From assembly GCA_006384855.1 (NCBI GenBank), contig VCJN01003482.1, positions 58,017 to 122,016 on the forward strand: 64,000 nt of DNA. Direction: 5' to 3'. Below are positions 23,084 to 34,934 of this stretch, in pieces. Positions within the stretch are counted from its first letter, which is position 1, and the number at the start of each line of letters is the position of its first letter. The notes below the pieces were generated by a model that ran no database searches, was not told the origin of the DNA, and saw nothing but the letters and a program-made list of their open reading frames with translations. The stretch comes from Tetraselmis striata. Its lineage: Eukaryota; Chlorophyta; Chlorodendrophyceae; Chlorodendrales; Chlorodendraceae. Made by a program: the position numbers and the translations under genes.

Positions 23084-23581
23084 ACCTCCGCCCTAAACAA
23101 GCCGGACGCAGTACGCATCGTCGGATTCGACCGGGACCCGGTCACCGAAACCGTATCTCCCAGCACCGATCCTAGAGCAGTCCAAAGAATACAGGTAATC
23201 GAATTCAAATATTGTGCTGATCTCAACCATGCCACCGTACACGCTCTCATCCGCGAAAAATACCAACACATGGTGAGCGCCTTACGCCAAGGCTGAAAGT
23301 GTTCGATTGAAATCCTCCCCGTCACCCTCAGTCGCAGCGACACCACGCACAAACTCACACTAGAAGCCATCCATAGCCTCGCGGTCCTCCTACCCAAGAA
23401 ACAACCCCCGGACAAACCCGCTCCGCCTCCCAGCGCCCCTGCAATCCGCCTCTATAGGAAACTACAGATACATTCAATCGGATGGCTACATACTCTCCTC
23501 CGCATATCCCGAAAGTCCCTCAAACATGCAATGTCCAACGCGAGTACCTCCCTCAAACCCCGCATGCACACCCACCGTTGA
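23084..23581 (+). pseudogene. Remnant of LINE endonuclease-like domain
   Basis: Reading frame from 23084 to TGA at 23579-23581, interrupted by TGA at 23294-23296. PD at about 23102 and EFK at about 23210 are the likely metal-binding and catalytic positions. Upstream sequence of the same protein (INIPDRLADTQEGAAEG) continues in another frame. Confidence 0.65.
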
Positions 23582-23612
23582 CATACACGCTTCCGTAGAC
23601 CACCGTCACGGC

Positions 23613-23638
23613 GGGGGGGGGGGGGGGGGGGGGGGGGG
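23613..23638. repeat. Poly-G tract (26 nt) in LINE 3' UTR
   Basis: Uninterrupted G run 32 bp after the domain stop; the relative at 59.4-62.3 kb lacks it at the matching place. Confidence 0.85.
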
Positions 23639-23820
23639 CAATATCAAGCGGCATGGAAGGAGGATGGGCTCGGGCGAAAAGGAGGAAGGCCGGAAGCGGC
23701 ATCCGTATTCCCTAGGGTTCCCACAACGGTCGGAAGCAGGCCCCAAAAGCAACTCGGCTTGGGCAGTGGAGAGCAGCAAGTCAGCATGTTGTAAATCAAT
23801 TTCAATTTCAATTTCAATTT

Positions 23821-23985
23821 GGGTCGGCGCCATCGGGTCGCCGCTGCACATTGTGCCCCGCTTGCTTTCGCAGCCCGGGCACACAGTTGGTCGGCGCCGT
23901 TCGGCACAATTCCAGGTATCATTACTCCCGCATGTTGCTTCGTCGTGTGCTTAAAAACATAAGGTGGCTTGTCTGCCCCCATCAG
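23821..23985 (+). repeat. Displaced minisatellite unit plus dispersed repeat
   Basis: 23821-23905 is a minisatellite unit. 23929-23985 pairs with 21817-21871. Together they show the locus before the LINE insertion was continuous repeat. Confidence 0.55.
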
Positions 23986-24098
23986 CCACAGCCACCCTCC
24001 CCTCACTATTCATTTTCGCGGGGTTACCTCTTGGGCTTTCTAGCCCCTCCCAAAAACTTTTAACGAAGCCAAAGCACATTTTCGGTAAAGTGCATGCA

Positions 24099-24100
<2 letters not shown>

Positions 24101-24133
<33 letters not shown>

Positions 24134-24153
24134 CCGCCCCCCCCCCCCCCCCC
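24101..24153. repeat. Poly-C tract (32 + 17 nt, broken by GCCG)
   Basis: C run 24101-24132, then GCCG, then C run 24137-24153. It is the longest homopolymer zone in the window. Confidence 0.9.
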
Positions 24154-24248
24154 TTTCGCGTAAATCTTGACATTCGCGGTATTAACGGTACGGTACCGTA
24201 TCATGAAGCCCGTGACGGTATATGTAGTACATCCTCGTTTATATGTAT

Positions 24249-24464
24249 TGATTCAAACATGTTTATGGCCCAACCATGTTGGCTGTCCTAGTGTAACCCT
24301 GACGGTCTGCTAGTGGTTTCAACCGGTTCTTGAGTTTCCGATACTACCAGGTTTCAGTATGGGATGCCTCATCGCTCGTGAGCCCTGCGTTCCCGGCCGG
24401 GGAGCTACTGAGGATAGCCACCACCAGATCTCCTGCTATCTTCCAGCTCGTTGCCTTGGGCAGC
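24249..24464 (+). repeat. Left member of an old direct-repeat pair
   Basis: About 216 bp, similar to 26405-26904 once the solo LTR in the latter is removed. Shared blocks include ACGGTCTG, AACCGGTT, AGGTTTCAGTA, GTGAGCC and CTCGTTGCCTTGGGCAGC. It begins TG and can end CA, so the pair may be decayed LTRs of a 2.4-kb element, but no retroviral genes are visible between them. Confidence 0.55.
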
Positions 24465-26404
24465 GGCTTTGCGTACTTGTGCGCGTGAGGGTCGCAGAGG
24501 CTAATAAGTCCGCACCGAGGTTCCTTTCCGGGTAGTCAGTCGTCGGGCCACGCACATGCGTTACATTATCGGCAGCGATAGACAGCCCCTCGGTAGTGTG
24601 TACTATCTAGTTTTCCCGACTCGTGCGCCCGAAGTTGTTCTCCGCTCTTGCCATGGCTTCGCAGCTAGGACGTTTTCTGGTGGCGATGCGCATGGTATGG
24701 AATTTGAGCTGGGGGTCCCCATTTCCGGGGTTTAAACCTCAACACCCGAAGCCAAGTGAGTCGCCGTACGGGCTTTTGTTGGCTTCCGCAATGGAGAATG
24801 AACCTTCTCGCAATAGTCAACTCTTGAGATTAGGTGGGGCGGACGCGCTAGGTACCATTGGCCGCTGCTCGTCACGGTTGTCAACGACGACAATTACGCC
24901 TGCCGCAACAAATCGGCGCGGACGGAGGAGGGCGTCTGAGTCGTCCGGATGGCCGTTTGCCGTCGTGCAAGGCACTTCAACTCGGTCCTCGGATCCTCGC
25001 AGCATAGCATCGAGGCATCGACGGTCGTTGCGCGATGTAGTTCTTTCCGAACCACCCACGTAATTGATCCGTTTAGGGGATGGCGCCGCTCATGCGCTTG
25101 TATTGTGAGAGGGCTCGTTGCCGTCGCCCTAACCGTGCCCCAGCAACGTTTACCGTGGATGCAGTGGGAAGCGTCTTCGCGGTTCAGTCCGTCGCATTTC
25201 CGACGCTACCGCCTACTGCAACGTTGTCATCACAAGGACGATGGCAACCTACTGGAACTGCCCGTTGGGGGGGCAGTTTTACAACTGGACGTGCTCGACG
25301 TCTCGTGGTGCCCATAGCCACCCTTTATTTTCGGCTCCCGGTCTGTAACCTCGGCGGCCGTCGCTAGTGCGGCAGCGGCGGCTGCGTCGTCATTACTTTC
25401 GTCCCATCAACACTGGCATCGATGCGGGACGGCGTAGGCTGTCAGATCCTCTACGCCGGCCAACCCGTTCCCGACTTCACCACATTCTACCTTTGACATC
25501 ACGAGCTGATCCCCGCCGGGGGGCAGCTCGGCCACTTCGCGCGACCTATGCGTTTCGTGGCATCGTCGCAGGTCTTCGACTTGTGAGGCGGTTGGCCGCC
25601 GTCGCTGGTGCAGCAGCGGCGGCCTCCTTGCCACACCCCGCGAAGCGAGACCTGCGACGACGACCCACTTACCGAGTCGGCGGGTCTTCTGCGACATCGC
25701 CGGCAACCGACCCCGACACACATCAAAACCGGTTCGGCACGACCACAATGGGCCCCATGTGCCCGCGCCCCGATGCGTTATTCGTTTCAGGTGCCGCCTC
25801 CCTTGCATAGCGGCGAAACGACCGCCGCTGGTGATGGCAGCGGCCGTACACCACCGTCGTCGCGCGGCGTCACGTGTTCACCCCTCGTAATGGACACCGC
25901 CGGTACATAAGCAGGGTCACCGTCGCGTCCCGTACATCGTACCGTACTCCACCTGGCTGAACGTAGTGACGCTATTTTGGTGAACTCGTGCGCTATTTTA
26001 GCATGCGCGGCCCGTACTCATCGTACATGTGTCGCTCTGTTGGCTTGGGCACTTGCCAACCTGCCCGGTCATGATAACCCGTATTTCCGGTTCCAGTCGC
26101 GCGCGGCAATTGCCGCACGGCGCCATTGGGAGACGGCGCCTCCGTACCTTTGCAGCGCGTCCGGCCTACCTTATGTCGCTCCGACATTCGCCGGCGCCAA
26201 CGTCTCCCATCCGCGTATGCTCTACGCATCATGCGCCTCGATCGAGGTCCCTGCACGTCTTGGCTCTCGGCGCGAGACCCCCTACAAACCAAAACGTTTT
26301 CCGCCTTCGTCGTGTCGACACGCTTGCCGACTGCCCACGCTCGCAGTCGTAAATGAATCGCGTGTAACTGGCAAAACCATAACTCCATTCATGCAAGTTT
26401 GAAA
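24465..26404. other. Segment between the direct repeats; no recognised gene
   Basis: Several frames of 75-150 residues overlap on both strands (for example 25367-25810 and 25977-26402, +), with arginine/proline-rich, unfamiliar sequence. They may be decayed internal sequence of a transposable element. Confidence 0.35.
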
Positions 26405-26904
26405 TGATTCGAACCTTTTATGGGGTTTCCCAACGATGTGGGCTCTCTTAGTGCAACCAGTACGGTCTGTTGGTGGTTTTAACCGGTTGAGTTACTGGTA
26501 CTGTTGTGCGCGGCGTCGTCCCTTTCAATCCGCCATGTGTGGGTCATGACGCGAGCCGGGCACTGTGGGAGGGAGCGTGAAGCACGGAGAGTGGCTGGTT
26601 ACATAGAAGTGACCAGGCCCGCATGGGCGCTACACGCATCTAGACAGACGTTACGGTGCCAGGTGCGCGCTCACAGTGCTAGTGCGGACAATCAATGAGT
26701 ATTTGTACTAAAGTACTAAGGTATACCCTAGCTACATGGTACATAAGCAATAGTGTACCAACACTTATGTCAACAAGTACCCTAGGTTTCAGTACGGGCT
26801 GCCCATCGCCCGTGAGCCATGCGTTCCCGACCAGGGAGCTTCTTCACACGACAGCCACCACCAGCTACTCGCCTGCCATCTTCCAGCTCGTTGCCTTGGG
26901 CAGC
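26405..26904 (+). repeat. Right member of the direct-repeat pair, interrupted by a solo LTR
   Basis: Homologous to 24249-24464 up to about 26501 and again from about 26776. The intervening 274 bp are a solo LTR. Confidence 0.6.
26502..26775 (-). mobile_element. Solo LTR (274 bp)
   Basis: Ends TGTTG...CAACA with a GTAC target duplication on both sides (26498-26501 and 26777-26780). The minus strand matches both LTRs of the element at 52628-54170, for example TTGACAT, TTGGTACAC, CATTGAT, GTCCGCACTAGCACTG and TTCACGCTCCCTCCCACA. It arose by LTR-LTR recombination after an insertion into the older direct repeat. Confidence 0.8.
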
Positions 26905-27409
26905 GCCGTCCCGTTTGCCGTTCCCGTTTCGTCCTTTCATTTATTCGTCGCTACCAGTAAACATTATTGCGACCATTAATTATCTTTAGCAGTAGTCGCT
27001 AAGTAGCAGCATTGCCAGAGTATCTAGCGACAACTACCTTTTAGAACTAGTTTTAGCAGGAGGTGGATTTGTTTCTGCCCCTTCTGTATTTCACGCCGCC
27101 GCGGTATACGACACTACCGTCGTACTGATGTAGTGATGTGGGGGTCGCTGATGGATGTTTTTGGCGCTCCTGATGGCTCCAGGCGCTGACACGATGGCTT
27201 TAGCATCACGGGCCTCCACCTTGGCGGGCTGCCATTTACGGGCTACCGTACCTGTATCCCGGTATACCGACGGGGGAGAGCTCATCGGGCGGAGGGGCGA
27301 GAATAATGCCGAGCTGTCGTAGCAGATTGTATCTTGTTGGTTACAGGGAGAGCGTCAAGAGAAGCAGAGGCTGCAATAAGGGTTTCACTGTTTAACGTTA
27401 CAGTCATGT

Positions 27410-27656
27410 ACATCCCTTGTCCGCTCCGTAGAGCGGTCGTCTCGTGTGCGAGAGGTACCGGGTTCGATTCCTGGCCGTTGTATTTCGGCAATATCGGCCC
27501 GCCGGCGTGTCCCGGGTTTACTCGGTTGATGCATTAGCCCTTCGGGGTTCGAATGAGGCAATGGTCTATGGGCTATGCCAGACCTACGACTGCAGTTGGC
27601 GCACGAGGTCAAGTGCTGGGGCGGCTTCGGCCGATGTCTCGGGGCGAACTTTACTT
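27410..27656 (+). mobile_element. tRNA-derived SINE with 12-bp TSD
   Basis: Flanked by TTACAGTCATGT (27398-27409 and 27657-27668). The head has an A-box-like TAGAGCGGTCG and a perfect B box GGTTCGATTCC at 27461-27471, so it should be transcribed by RNA polymerase III. The body carries ATTTCGGCAATAT, GAGGCAATGG, GACTGCAGTTGGCG and GGCTTCGGCCGATGT, shared by all family copies. At 247 bp it is the reference copy here. Confidence 0.85.
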
Positions 27657-28005
27657 TTACAGTCATGTCCCGGGGGCGAAAAACAATGCAAAGCAGTCGC
27701 ACGGCGACTACACAGGAACTGGTGTGAATTACAAAAAGGGCAGTGACAATCCACCTCTATACTACTGCTAAAAGGAACTGGAAATGGTACGAGTACGAGT
27801 ACCGTAGCGGCAAGAATGCCAGCAGCAGCATCAGCAGCAGCAGCAGGCGGGCGGTGTTGTCAAGAGCAGTGCCTGGGCCAGCACGAGGCCGACGGTCGGC
27901 AGCCAGTAAACACTTTCCGGCCATTCCTGTCGCCTGGAGGTGTGAAGCAGCATTGCAGCGGCGCGCCGACTGCCTGCAACCAAGGAGGATTGACAGCGGG
28001 GCGGC

Positions 28006-29925
28006 ATGCCGGCTGTCGGCGGCGGCATGCTGGCGCCAGAGCCGGAGCCGCAGCCGGAGCTGGAGTGCGATGGGATGCCGGGCTTGGACGGCGGACTGCT
28101 GCAGCTTGTTGCTTCCCGCTGCACGCCGGCATGGCGAGGCATCCTTCGTTGCGTTTGCACCGACATGCGCGACGGCGTGCGCGCGGCGGAGGCTGCCAGC
28201 GGAGCGGCGACCCCCTTGCGGCTGGTAGAACTTGCGGCGGCTGGCGGGGCGGCGTTGATGGCATGGGCACACCCGCTCGGCGGTTGCCCGGCCGGCGTGT
28301 GGAACCGGGCCTGCGAGGCGGCTGCCCTAGCGGGCTGCAGCGAGGCGCTGGAGGAGGCACGCCAGCGTGGCAGCACCGTGGGTCCCGCCACCTGTGCCGC
28401 AGCGGCCAAGGGCGGCCACCTGCCACTGCTGCAGAGCCTGCGCGCGTCGGGCTGCAAGTGGGACGCGGACACCACTCGCCAGGCCGCGCAAGGTGCCAAC
28501 CTGGGCATCTCGCCCTAATAACTGCTTATATCCTACGGGTTTCGACGCACCTGCAAGCCTCCAATTCGGCTTGCATGCAACCAATAAGAACATTTGCTAC
28601 AGTCTCATCTAGATTTGGCCTCTGATAGGCAGGGCAGGTTATTATTCGCAGTGTTCTGACTGCCCCATAGGCACCAGAACACAAAATCATAAAAATCAAT
28701 GTGCCATCATGAAAATATGCTTGCCAGCGGGCACAGCTCGCTAACGGCTCCATGCGCGTGTGTACCTGCCTTGTGTGCCCAGGCGGGCATCTCGCTCTCC
28801 TGCAATGGGCGCTCTTGCACGGATGCGCCTGGGGGTGGAGCACGATCGAGGGCGCGGCGGGCGGCGGCCAGCTCGCCGTCGCGCAGTGGCTGCACGCCGC
28901 GGGATGTAACTGGGACGCACGCGCCTGCGCCGCGGCAGCGGGTGGAGGCCACCTCTCGATGCTTGCGTGGTTGCGGCAGCATGGGTGCCCATGGAGCGCC
29001 GAGACTGTCAACATGGCTGCACGGTGGGTGCCCACCCTGCTCAGCTGCTCTTAAGCTGTGTGTGCGAGAGGGGTCCGGATTGCTGCTGGTACCTCTCCAT
29101 GGTCAAAGTCAATATGGCATTGTCATCGAATCGCACATGGCCAGTAGCGCTGCTCCCCTTGCTTGCATGCTGCTCTGCGGGTAGGGGACAGCTCTTGGGC
29201 AATGTTACTAGGCGCACAAGTTCGATTTTAACCAGAGGTATACGGAACGTTCATCAATCACACAGAAAATGCACGTGATTCTCACCCCCCAACCCCCCCC
29301 CCCCACCCCCCCCACCCACCCACCCCACCCCCGCGCCCGCGCAACCTTTCTTTCTGCACTCCTCCATTGGAGCCATAGGCATGGCCATCTGCAGCTGTTG
29401 CAGTGGGCACTAGAAAATGGCGCAGTGGCAAGCCGCGAGGTTGCCAGTCTGGCAGCAGCTGGTGGGCACCGGCACGTGCTGGCCTGGATGCAGGCAAACG
29501 GATTCACACTTTGCAAGGGCGCGTGCCCAGCGGCGGCGCGGAGTGGGCACCTCCACCTCCTCCGGTGGCTGGCGGAGCAGTTGCTGCCGCTGGACGAGGA
29601 CACAATGGCGGCTGCTGCGGGTGGGGGCCACCTGCCGGTGCTTGCCTGGCTACATGAGGCGGATTGCCCGTGGGACGAGTGGGCTTGCGCGGAGGCGGCG
29701 GGGGAGGGGCAGCTGGCCGCGCTCATGTGGCTGCGGGAGCGCGGCTGCCCGTGGAGCACAGACACGCCGGCCGAGGCCGCGGAGGGCGGGCATTTGGAGG
29801 TCCTCCAGTGGGTGGTCAAAGCGGGGTGCCCGATGCACCTGCAGCAATGCGTGTACAATGCGGCAGGCAAGCATCCCAAGGTGGCGGCTTGGCTCCGCGG
29901 CATCAAGCGCAGCGGGCGGCGGTAG
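28006..29925 (+). CDS. F-box-like, ankyrin-repeat protein
   Basis: Three exons fit in phase: 28006-28492, 28783-29023 and 29379-29925, giving 424 residues. Residues near 25-60 (LDGGLLQLVASR...ILRCVCTDMRDGV) resemble a degenerate F-box. The remainder holds about eleven repeats of the type AAAGGGHLPVLAWLHEADCP, the tryptophan- and cysteine-containing ankyrin variety common in algae, stramenopiles and large DNA viruses. Such proteins bind partner proteins and, with an F-box, may select targets for ubiquitination; neither role is shown here. Intron 1 contains MITE copy f, and intron 2 ends after a C-rich stretch. TGTAA follows the stop by two bases. A start at 28024 is also possible. Confidence 0.8.
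28530..28678 (-). mobile_element. MITE-like element, copy f, in the ankyrin gene intron 1
   Basis: Begins CTACGGGTTTCGACGC and carries the inverted core ATAAGAACATTTGCTACAG and GGCAGGGCAGGTT, as in copy e. The far end is decayed. Confidence 0.55.
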
Positions 29926-29927
29926 CG

Positions 29928-29932
29928 TGTAA
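29928..29932 (+). other. TGTAA polyadenylation signal of the ankyrin gene
   Basis: TGTAA two bases after the stop codon; it implies a very short 3' UTR. Confidence 0.45.
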
Positions 29933-32900
29933 TTTGAATTTATTGCATTGGCATGGCACAGACGTGGTGTCCCTACACGAAGCCCTCGCTTAACATCTAC
30001 CATGTAATAGTCATAAGCGGAATTGTCTGCTTGGCGTAACAGTGACTGCGAGCAGATGCGCCGTGGGCAAGCTCTGCAACGTCCGAGTCTCACTGACTGC
30101 CGCTGCAACACACCGGTATCCCACGCTCAGCCGACGGACGGCATTTGGCAAGTCTGCAATGGGAATTAATTGCGCTGTCGTGCAAGGATGCACCAACCAT
30201 GGCAACGGGTATTCCCCACCATATGCCGCATGCACTTTCATGCAGTGCGGCAACCCTGCTGGCGTGCTGCATGCTTGGGCCTAACAGAAGAAAGGTTGCC
30301 TGAAGGGTGCTCAAGTGTTAAAGGTGCTTAATGTATCAGCTGGTCATTAAATCATAAGGGGCTACAAAAAGTATGAATGGAGGCGGGATGGCATGTATTC
30401 GTTCGAAAGCTGGCTATGCCCGTGTCAGGTGTAAGTGTTGTCATAAGTGTACGCCAGATAGCAACTATACCGTTGACTATTCTCCCAATACTTAAGGCTA
30501 CTCTGATAGAGTAGAGTGGTTTAGGTCACGACAACTCCTCGGGAATCGGAGGGGGGTCTCAATATTCACGGGTCAAATTTTCTATGTGGTACTTAATAAA
30601 CTCGATTCTGGTCACCACGTAGCGCCAATAATATATGTTGCGACCGGCTTCCACAACTGCCGCCGTCACACTCGATGACTAGTCGCGCGCATTCGACTCA
30701 CGTCCGACACCTGTCGTAGTGCGCGATGACATTATACTCGTTTTACTCGCGTACTCTTATCGTCCTTACAGGTAGCGGCTGGACGACGTAAATATTTCAT
30801 AATTTTGTCACTACGAGCGCTAATAAGATTTTAATTTCGTCACTAACAGCGCTAATAAGATTTATGGTTGGACTGTGTCGCGGGCACCGAAACGGGCATA
30901 CTGTAGTACACCGAACATTCTGTGGTTGCTCGGTGTAGCACGCTGACGATATGACATCACGTCCTACGTTTGTGGTCCGATATGTAATAATATCGCCAAG
31001 ATATATAATGATTAAATGAATGTAATAAACGTATTCGAAACGAATAATAATAATCGTCGAAACGAATTATAAAGTGCAAACGTTTTGTGGTTCAGTGGAA
31101 AAGGACGACGGATTACATGTTATGTTCGACTTTAGAGATTATATATACGACGACGACGCCGATGAGTATAATAGTAGTCTCACTTGCGTCCGAGGAGTCA
31201 CAACCGCCACATAAGTATAGGGTTTGCGAATTCAATCGACATGCCCATGCGCGGCTACATTGCTGAGACCGGCGTGTGCGCGTCCATGCATGTTATCAGG
31301 GGCTGTACGGCTTGGGAAAAATACTGCGATAGCGCGGTACACCCGATATTGCCAAGCGGTAGCCGGTGCCGTTATCACTACTTGTATTTAGGTAGAAGTC
31401 TCAGAGCTTCTGGCGCTATAGCGCTACAAAAACACAGATTGCGCCATCCATGAGCATACATGTCGCCGCTACTGCCCCGTACTCATCATACCATATCGCC
31501 CTTGGTATGATAATATATCCACTATGCGCGTAGGGCATTAATAATATGTTATTCAGCATGTCATGGGGCAAACCCTCTGTATATCGATTCCGCTGCAGCT
31601 TGGTTTACGGGCAAAATTATTGACAATTGTTGCTGTGATTGCTGCACGTGCAAGCGGGGAGGCTTCCCGCGGCCTCCGTGCCGTAGGGCGAAGTCTTTCA
31701 TATTAGTGCATGGCCGCATGCCCATAGCGCACCATTGTGAGCCGAGTGTCACGGGAATGGCGTGCGGCAGTGCACTTTAATTAGTGTGTCGATGCCGGTG
31801 CCTGAAAATAATCAAGTAATGTTACTGATGTGAATCCGCGGTATGGTTGGCACTTGGCATGGCGCCGTGGGCATCGCTCCATGCGCCAAGTATGAGTGGT
31901 CCTTGCACGAGTACCCTCAACCTCTCAACGTTTACACTGTCACGCCACCGTGTATCATGTATTGAGATCCAGTTGGTGTAAAGCTCCATGCCGTCAGCAG
32001 CAGTATAAGGTGACCATCACACGCCGTCACATACGTCAGATTGTTCGACCTATTATTTCAAATACTTTGAAATTCTATTTCAAAAAGAGTATGTAAACAA
32101 CCTCGACCGTGCTGCTAGCCCCAGTTGTTGTGGGCGTAGTGGAAATGCTTGTTATTCAAATAATGTGGCGCAAGTGCTACGACTCATGTAGGGCACTTCT
32201 TGGGGTGATACGGCTTGCTCGTATCCTATGCGCTATAGTGATGAAATAAGCCTGAACCTAAACGTGCAATATTCTAGGTTTCAGGTCATGAACCCTATAT
32301 TCAGCTGCCCTGCTTTTCTTTTCGCCCCCGGGACAGGATTGGCAACCATGCTATTCGTAAACGACTCAGCAGATTTGTCGGCGAAAAAGGGGACTGGAAC
32401 TCTTGTGGAAAGATGTATGCAGGGTAGTCGCTATAGGGTCCAGCACCATTAGCATCGCGCCCGCGAGGCTGCGGGCGTCGCGTTGCGGACAACGACTACG
32501 ATCGTCGCTACATACGGATATGTATCGCGTCAGCGAAGGACGACGACGACGCAACGAGGACGAGCAGGACGATCCACGACGATGCGAGCAGTGCCCCCCC
32601 CCCCCCCCCCCCCCGGCCAACAGAGGGAGTGCTGCGCAGGCCCCTCGCATCCGTCGGTGGAACTTTGCAGTATGTTATCCAGGCACGAGTCGAGGCTGCC
32701 GAGGAGCAGGAGCAGCCGACTAGCCGAGCGCGAACTGGGGAGCGCTGTGACGCGACGGGCGGTTCTTGACGGCCGACACGGCGGGAACAACAGGACAACG
32801 GGAACTACCGGGAGCCAGCCACTGCAGCTTTTGCACGACAAGATGACGCCTTTCAGTAGGTAGCAGGGCGTTGGTATTTGCGCTTTAAAGCGGGCGCGAT

Positions 32901-34887
32901 TGTAACCTTTTACCGACTTGAGTTGCCCAGACGCGAGCCGGGTAGTACATCGGTCGTCGCGTTTGCGTGACGCGCATATCGGTCAGGGAGCAATCATTAC
33001 ATCCACATCCGGTCACGCATGCTGCCACATCAGCCGGAAACTTTGGCGGTAGCATGATGTATAGATGCACAATTGGTACGGGTGGTGGGCAAGAGGACGG
33101 CACGCTGCGGCATCGGGTTCTGACAGGTAAAATGTACGAATCGATGAGCGTCGCGACGATTATTGCGTGGCGCGCAACCGCGCTGCGCGTCGGGTAGTTA
33201 GCAAGAATTTTACAGCCACGCAGCCGGCCACGGATGCTGCCATAGCCGGCATTCCCGGCGCTATAACGAGGCAAGAATGCACTACAGGTGGGCAGGAAGG
33301 TGGCGAACATCTGCGCCGTGCGGCAGGCGCAACAATGAGACGTGCGAACCGCCGAGCGTCACGGCTTCGTCACGCTGTGCGTCGGGTACGCCCGTATGCA
33401 TCAACGCTTACGAGCCGAGCCGAGCGGAAGCAGCACGGCGGCGTGACGCTGAACGTTAGGCGCAAGGCTTTAAAGCACGCCAGCCAGAAACTGCGGCTGT
33501 TGCACGAGTCGTATCGGAAGCGGCACGGTGCAAAAAATGCGCAGAGTTTGACAGCACAACAGTTGAACAGTGGGGTGCGGCCTCCTGTGTCAGCATTACT
33601 GCTCGGCCAACGAACAGATGCCGGCGAGGACAAGCAGACATGAGACGAGAAAGATGGGGAATATAAGCACGAGAGCAAGCACGATGACTAGCGCGACCGC
33701 GACAACGATGACGCGAGCATGAGCAGGACGAGCACGGTACCCGTAGTGCTGGCGTGACAAATCAACGGATGGTAGTGACATGGTGTTATACATGGTTTCG
33801 GAGCATTCGGGTTTGTCAGCCAGAATCTTGACTTGCTACAACGACAGTAGGGCACATTCACAGGCGGTAGCGGTACGGTACGCGTCTCGCGTGATACATA
33901 CATCAACGACGACTCTATAAGCAGGAGCGATCACTACTTGAAACCAGTACAATAATGGGTTGGCAATGTATGTATGTATATATGTATATATCTGTATTGC
34001 AGCATGCCGGTGTCGCGTACGGGCAGGTTAGCATCCCAACATCTCGCATTCTCGCGCAAGGCGTCGTCACATTATACTATTTCTGCATGTTGTCACATGA
34101 TACTGTTTTTTGCATGTTTTATTATGCAACATCCACATTGAAGCGGTAAATGACACAGACAATGTGCAGAAAATAATATAACAAACCAAATTCGCGCATT
34201 TCAGCTGAGACTAGTCATATAATCCTTTACATAACAATATATGTACAAACAGCATGCTGGCATTATAATTTCGGCAGGTTAGCATCCCATGACATGCTGA
34301 AATCCATCATTGCGTTTTGGCATGAATTTCCCCATTCACACATTATTGATAGCATTGCCAATTGTCATGCTATTGGTACTCGCGCCGGCCACGCATTGTT
34401 TCATGCACAGAAATGTCCACATGTCTACTGCAGAATGGATGGTCCATGCATGGGGCTCGGCAAACTGACAGACCGGGAAACAGCCCTTTCTTTACAACAT
34501 TTTCCTTTCTATACATTTCCTCCAACCCCCTCCCGGACCGCATGTTAAGGGCTTGGCACACCGACATCGGGGCGCCCAACCCTATGAACACTGGAGGCGG
34601 TGTCCGTGTGCGCTAACAAGGGGCCACGAAGAGATGTAAGACCAACGTATTGGGAGGGACATATATATATATATGCTTGTCGACTGGGGGGGCTGGGTGG
34701 AAGGGGAGGGGGCGGGTAACTTTTGGCCCGCTTTTCACGGAGATTCACAGCATGAACTGCTGCCAGCCCAGTGCCAGCTGAAGCCTGAAGGAACTCGCTA
34801 TTTTCCCCAGGAACCTGGCTGGGGTGCAACTCAAAGAAGCATGCCCAACGCCGTCAATGGGTATGTCAAAACTTGCGGAGGCTCGGA
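29933..34887. other. About 5 kb with no supported gene
   Basis: AT-richer than the gene regions, with frequent stops. A plus frame 33167-33643 (158 residues, basic) has no recognised domain. Local direct repeats occur at about 30800-30860 (TCACTA, GCGCTAATAAGATTT). Confidence 0.4.
32594..32614. repeat. Poly-C tract (21 nt)
   Basis: Uninterrupted C run in intergenic DNA. Confidence 0.9.
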
Positions 34888-34892
34888 TTACA
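34888..34892 (-). other. TGTAA polyadenylation signal of HST
   Basis: Plus-strand TTACA, 43 bp downstream of the HST stop on the minus strand. Confidence 0.5.
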
Positions 34893-34934
34893 TTGCAGAG
34901 CAGCCAGCGTCGCAGCGGCGCCACCAGCGGCTGC

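Larger units (their letters stand above)
22863..23820 (+). mobile_element. 5'-truncated LINE with PD-(D/E)XK nuclease domain and (CAATTT)n tail
   Basis: The 958-bp insert is bounded by the direct repeat GGGTCGGC (22855-22862 and 23821-23828) and ends in four CAATTT units. From about 23084 a frame reads PDAVRIVGF, IEFKYCADLNHAT, REKYQHM, LPVTL and HSIGWLHTLLR. The PD...ExK spacing fits the restriction-endonuclease-like domain of REL-type LINEs. An in-frame TGA at 23294 and a frameshift before 23084 make it non-functional. The 3' untranslated region and tail match the element at 59354-62321, so both belong to one family. It landed inside the minisatellite. Confidence 0.75.

Noticed and set aside
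27429-27475. tRNA gene
   Set aside because: A and B boxes are present, but no complete cloverleaf is evident and the sequence is the head of a repeated, TSD-flanked SINE.
29285-29340. Proline-rich coding sequence in the ankyrin gene region
   Set aside because: It is the C-rich tract before the exon 3 acceptor of the ankyrin gene and so lies in intron 2.
28006-29925. Viral origin of the ankyrin protein
   Set aside because: The repeat style also occurs in giant viruses, but spliceosomal introns, GC content and a green-algal poly(A) signal make it an ordinary host gene.
33167-33643. 158-residue basic ORF as a DNA-binding protein
   Set aside because: No domain, start context or splice partner; the surrounding DNA is stop-rich and AT-rich.
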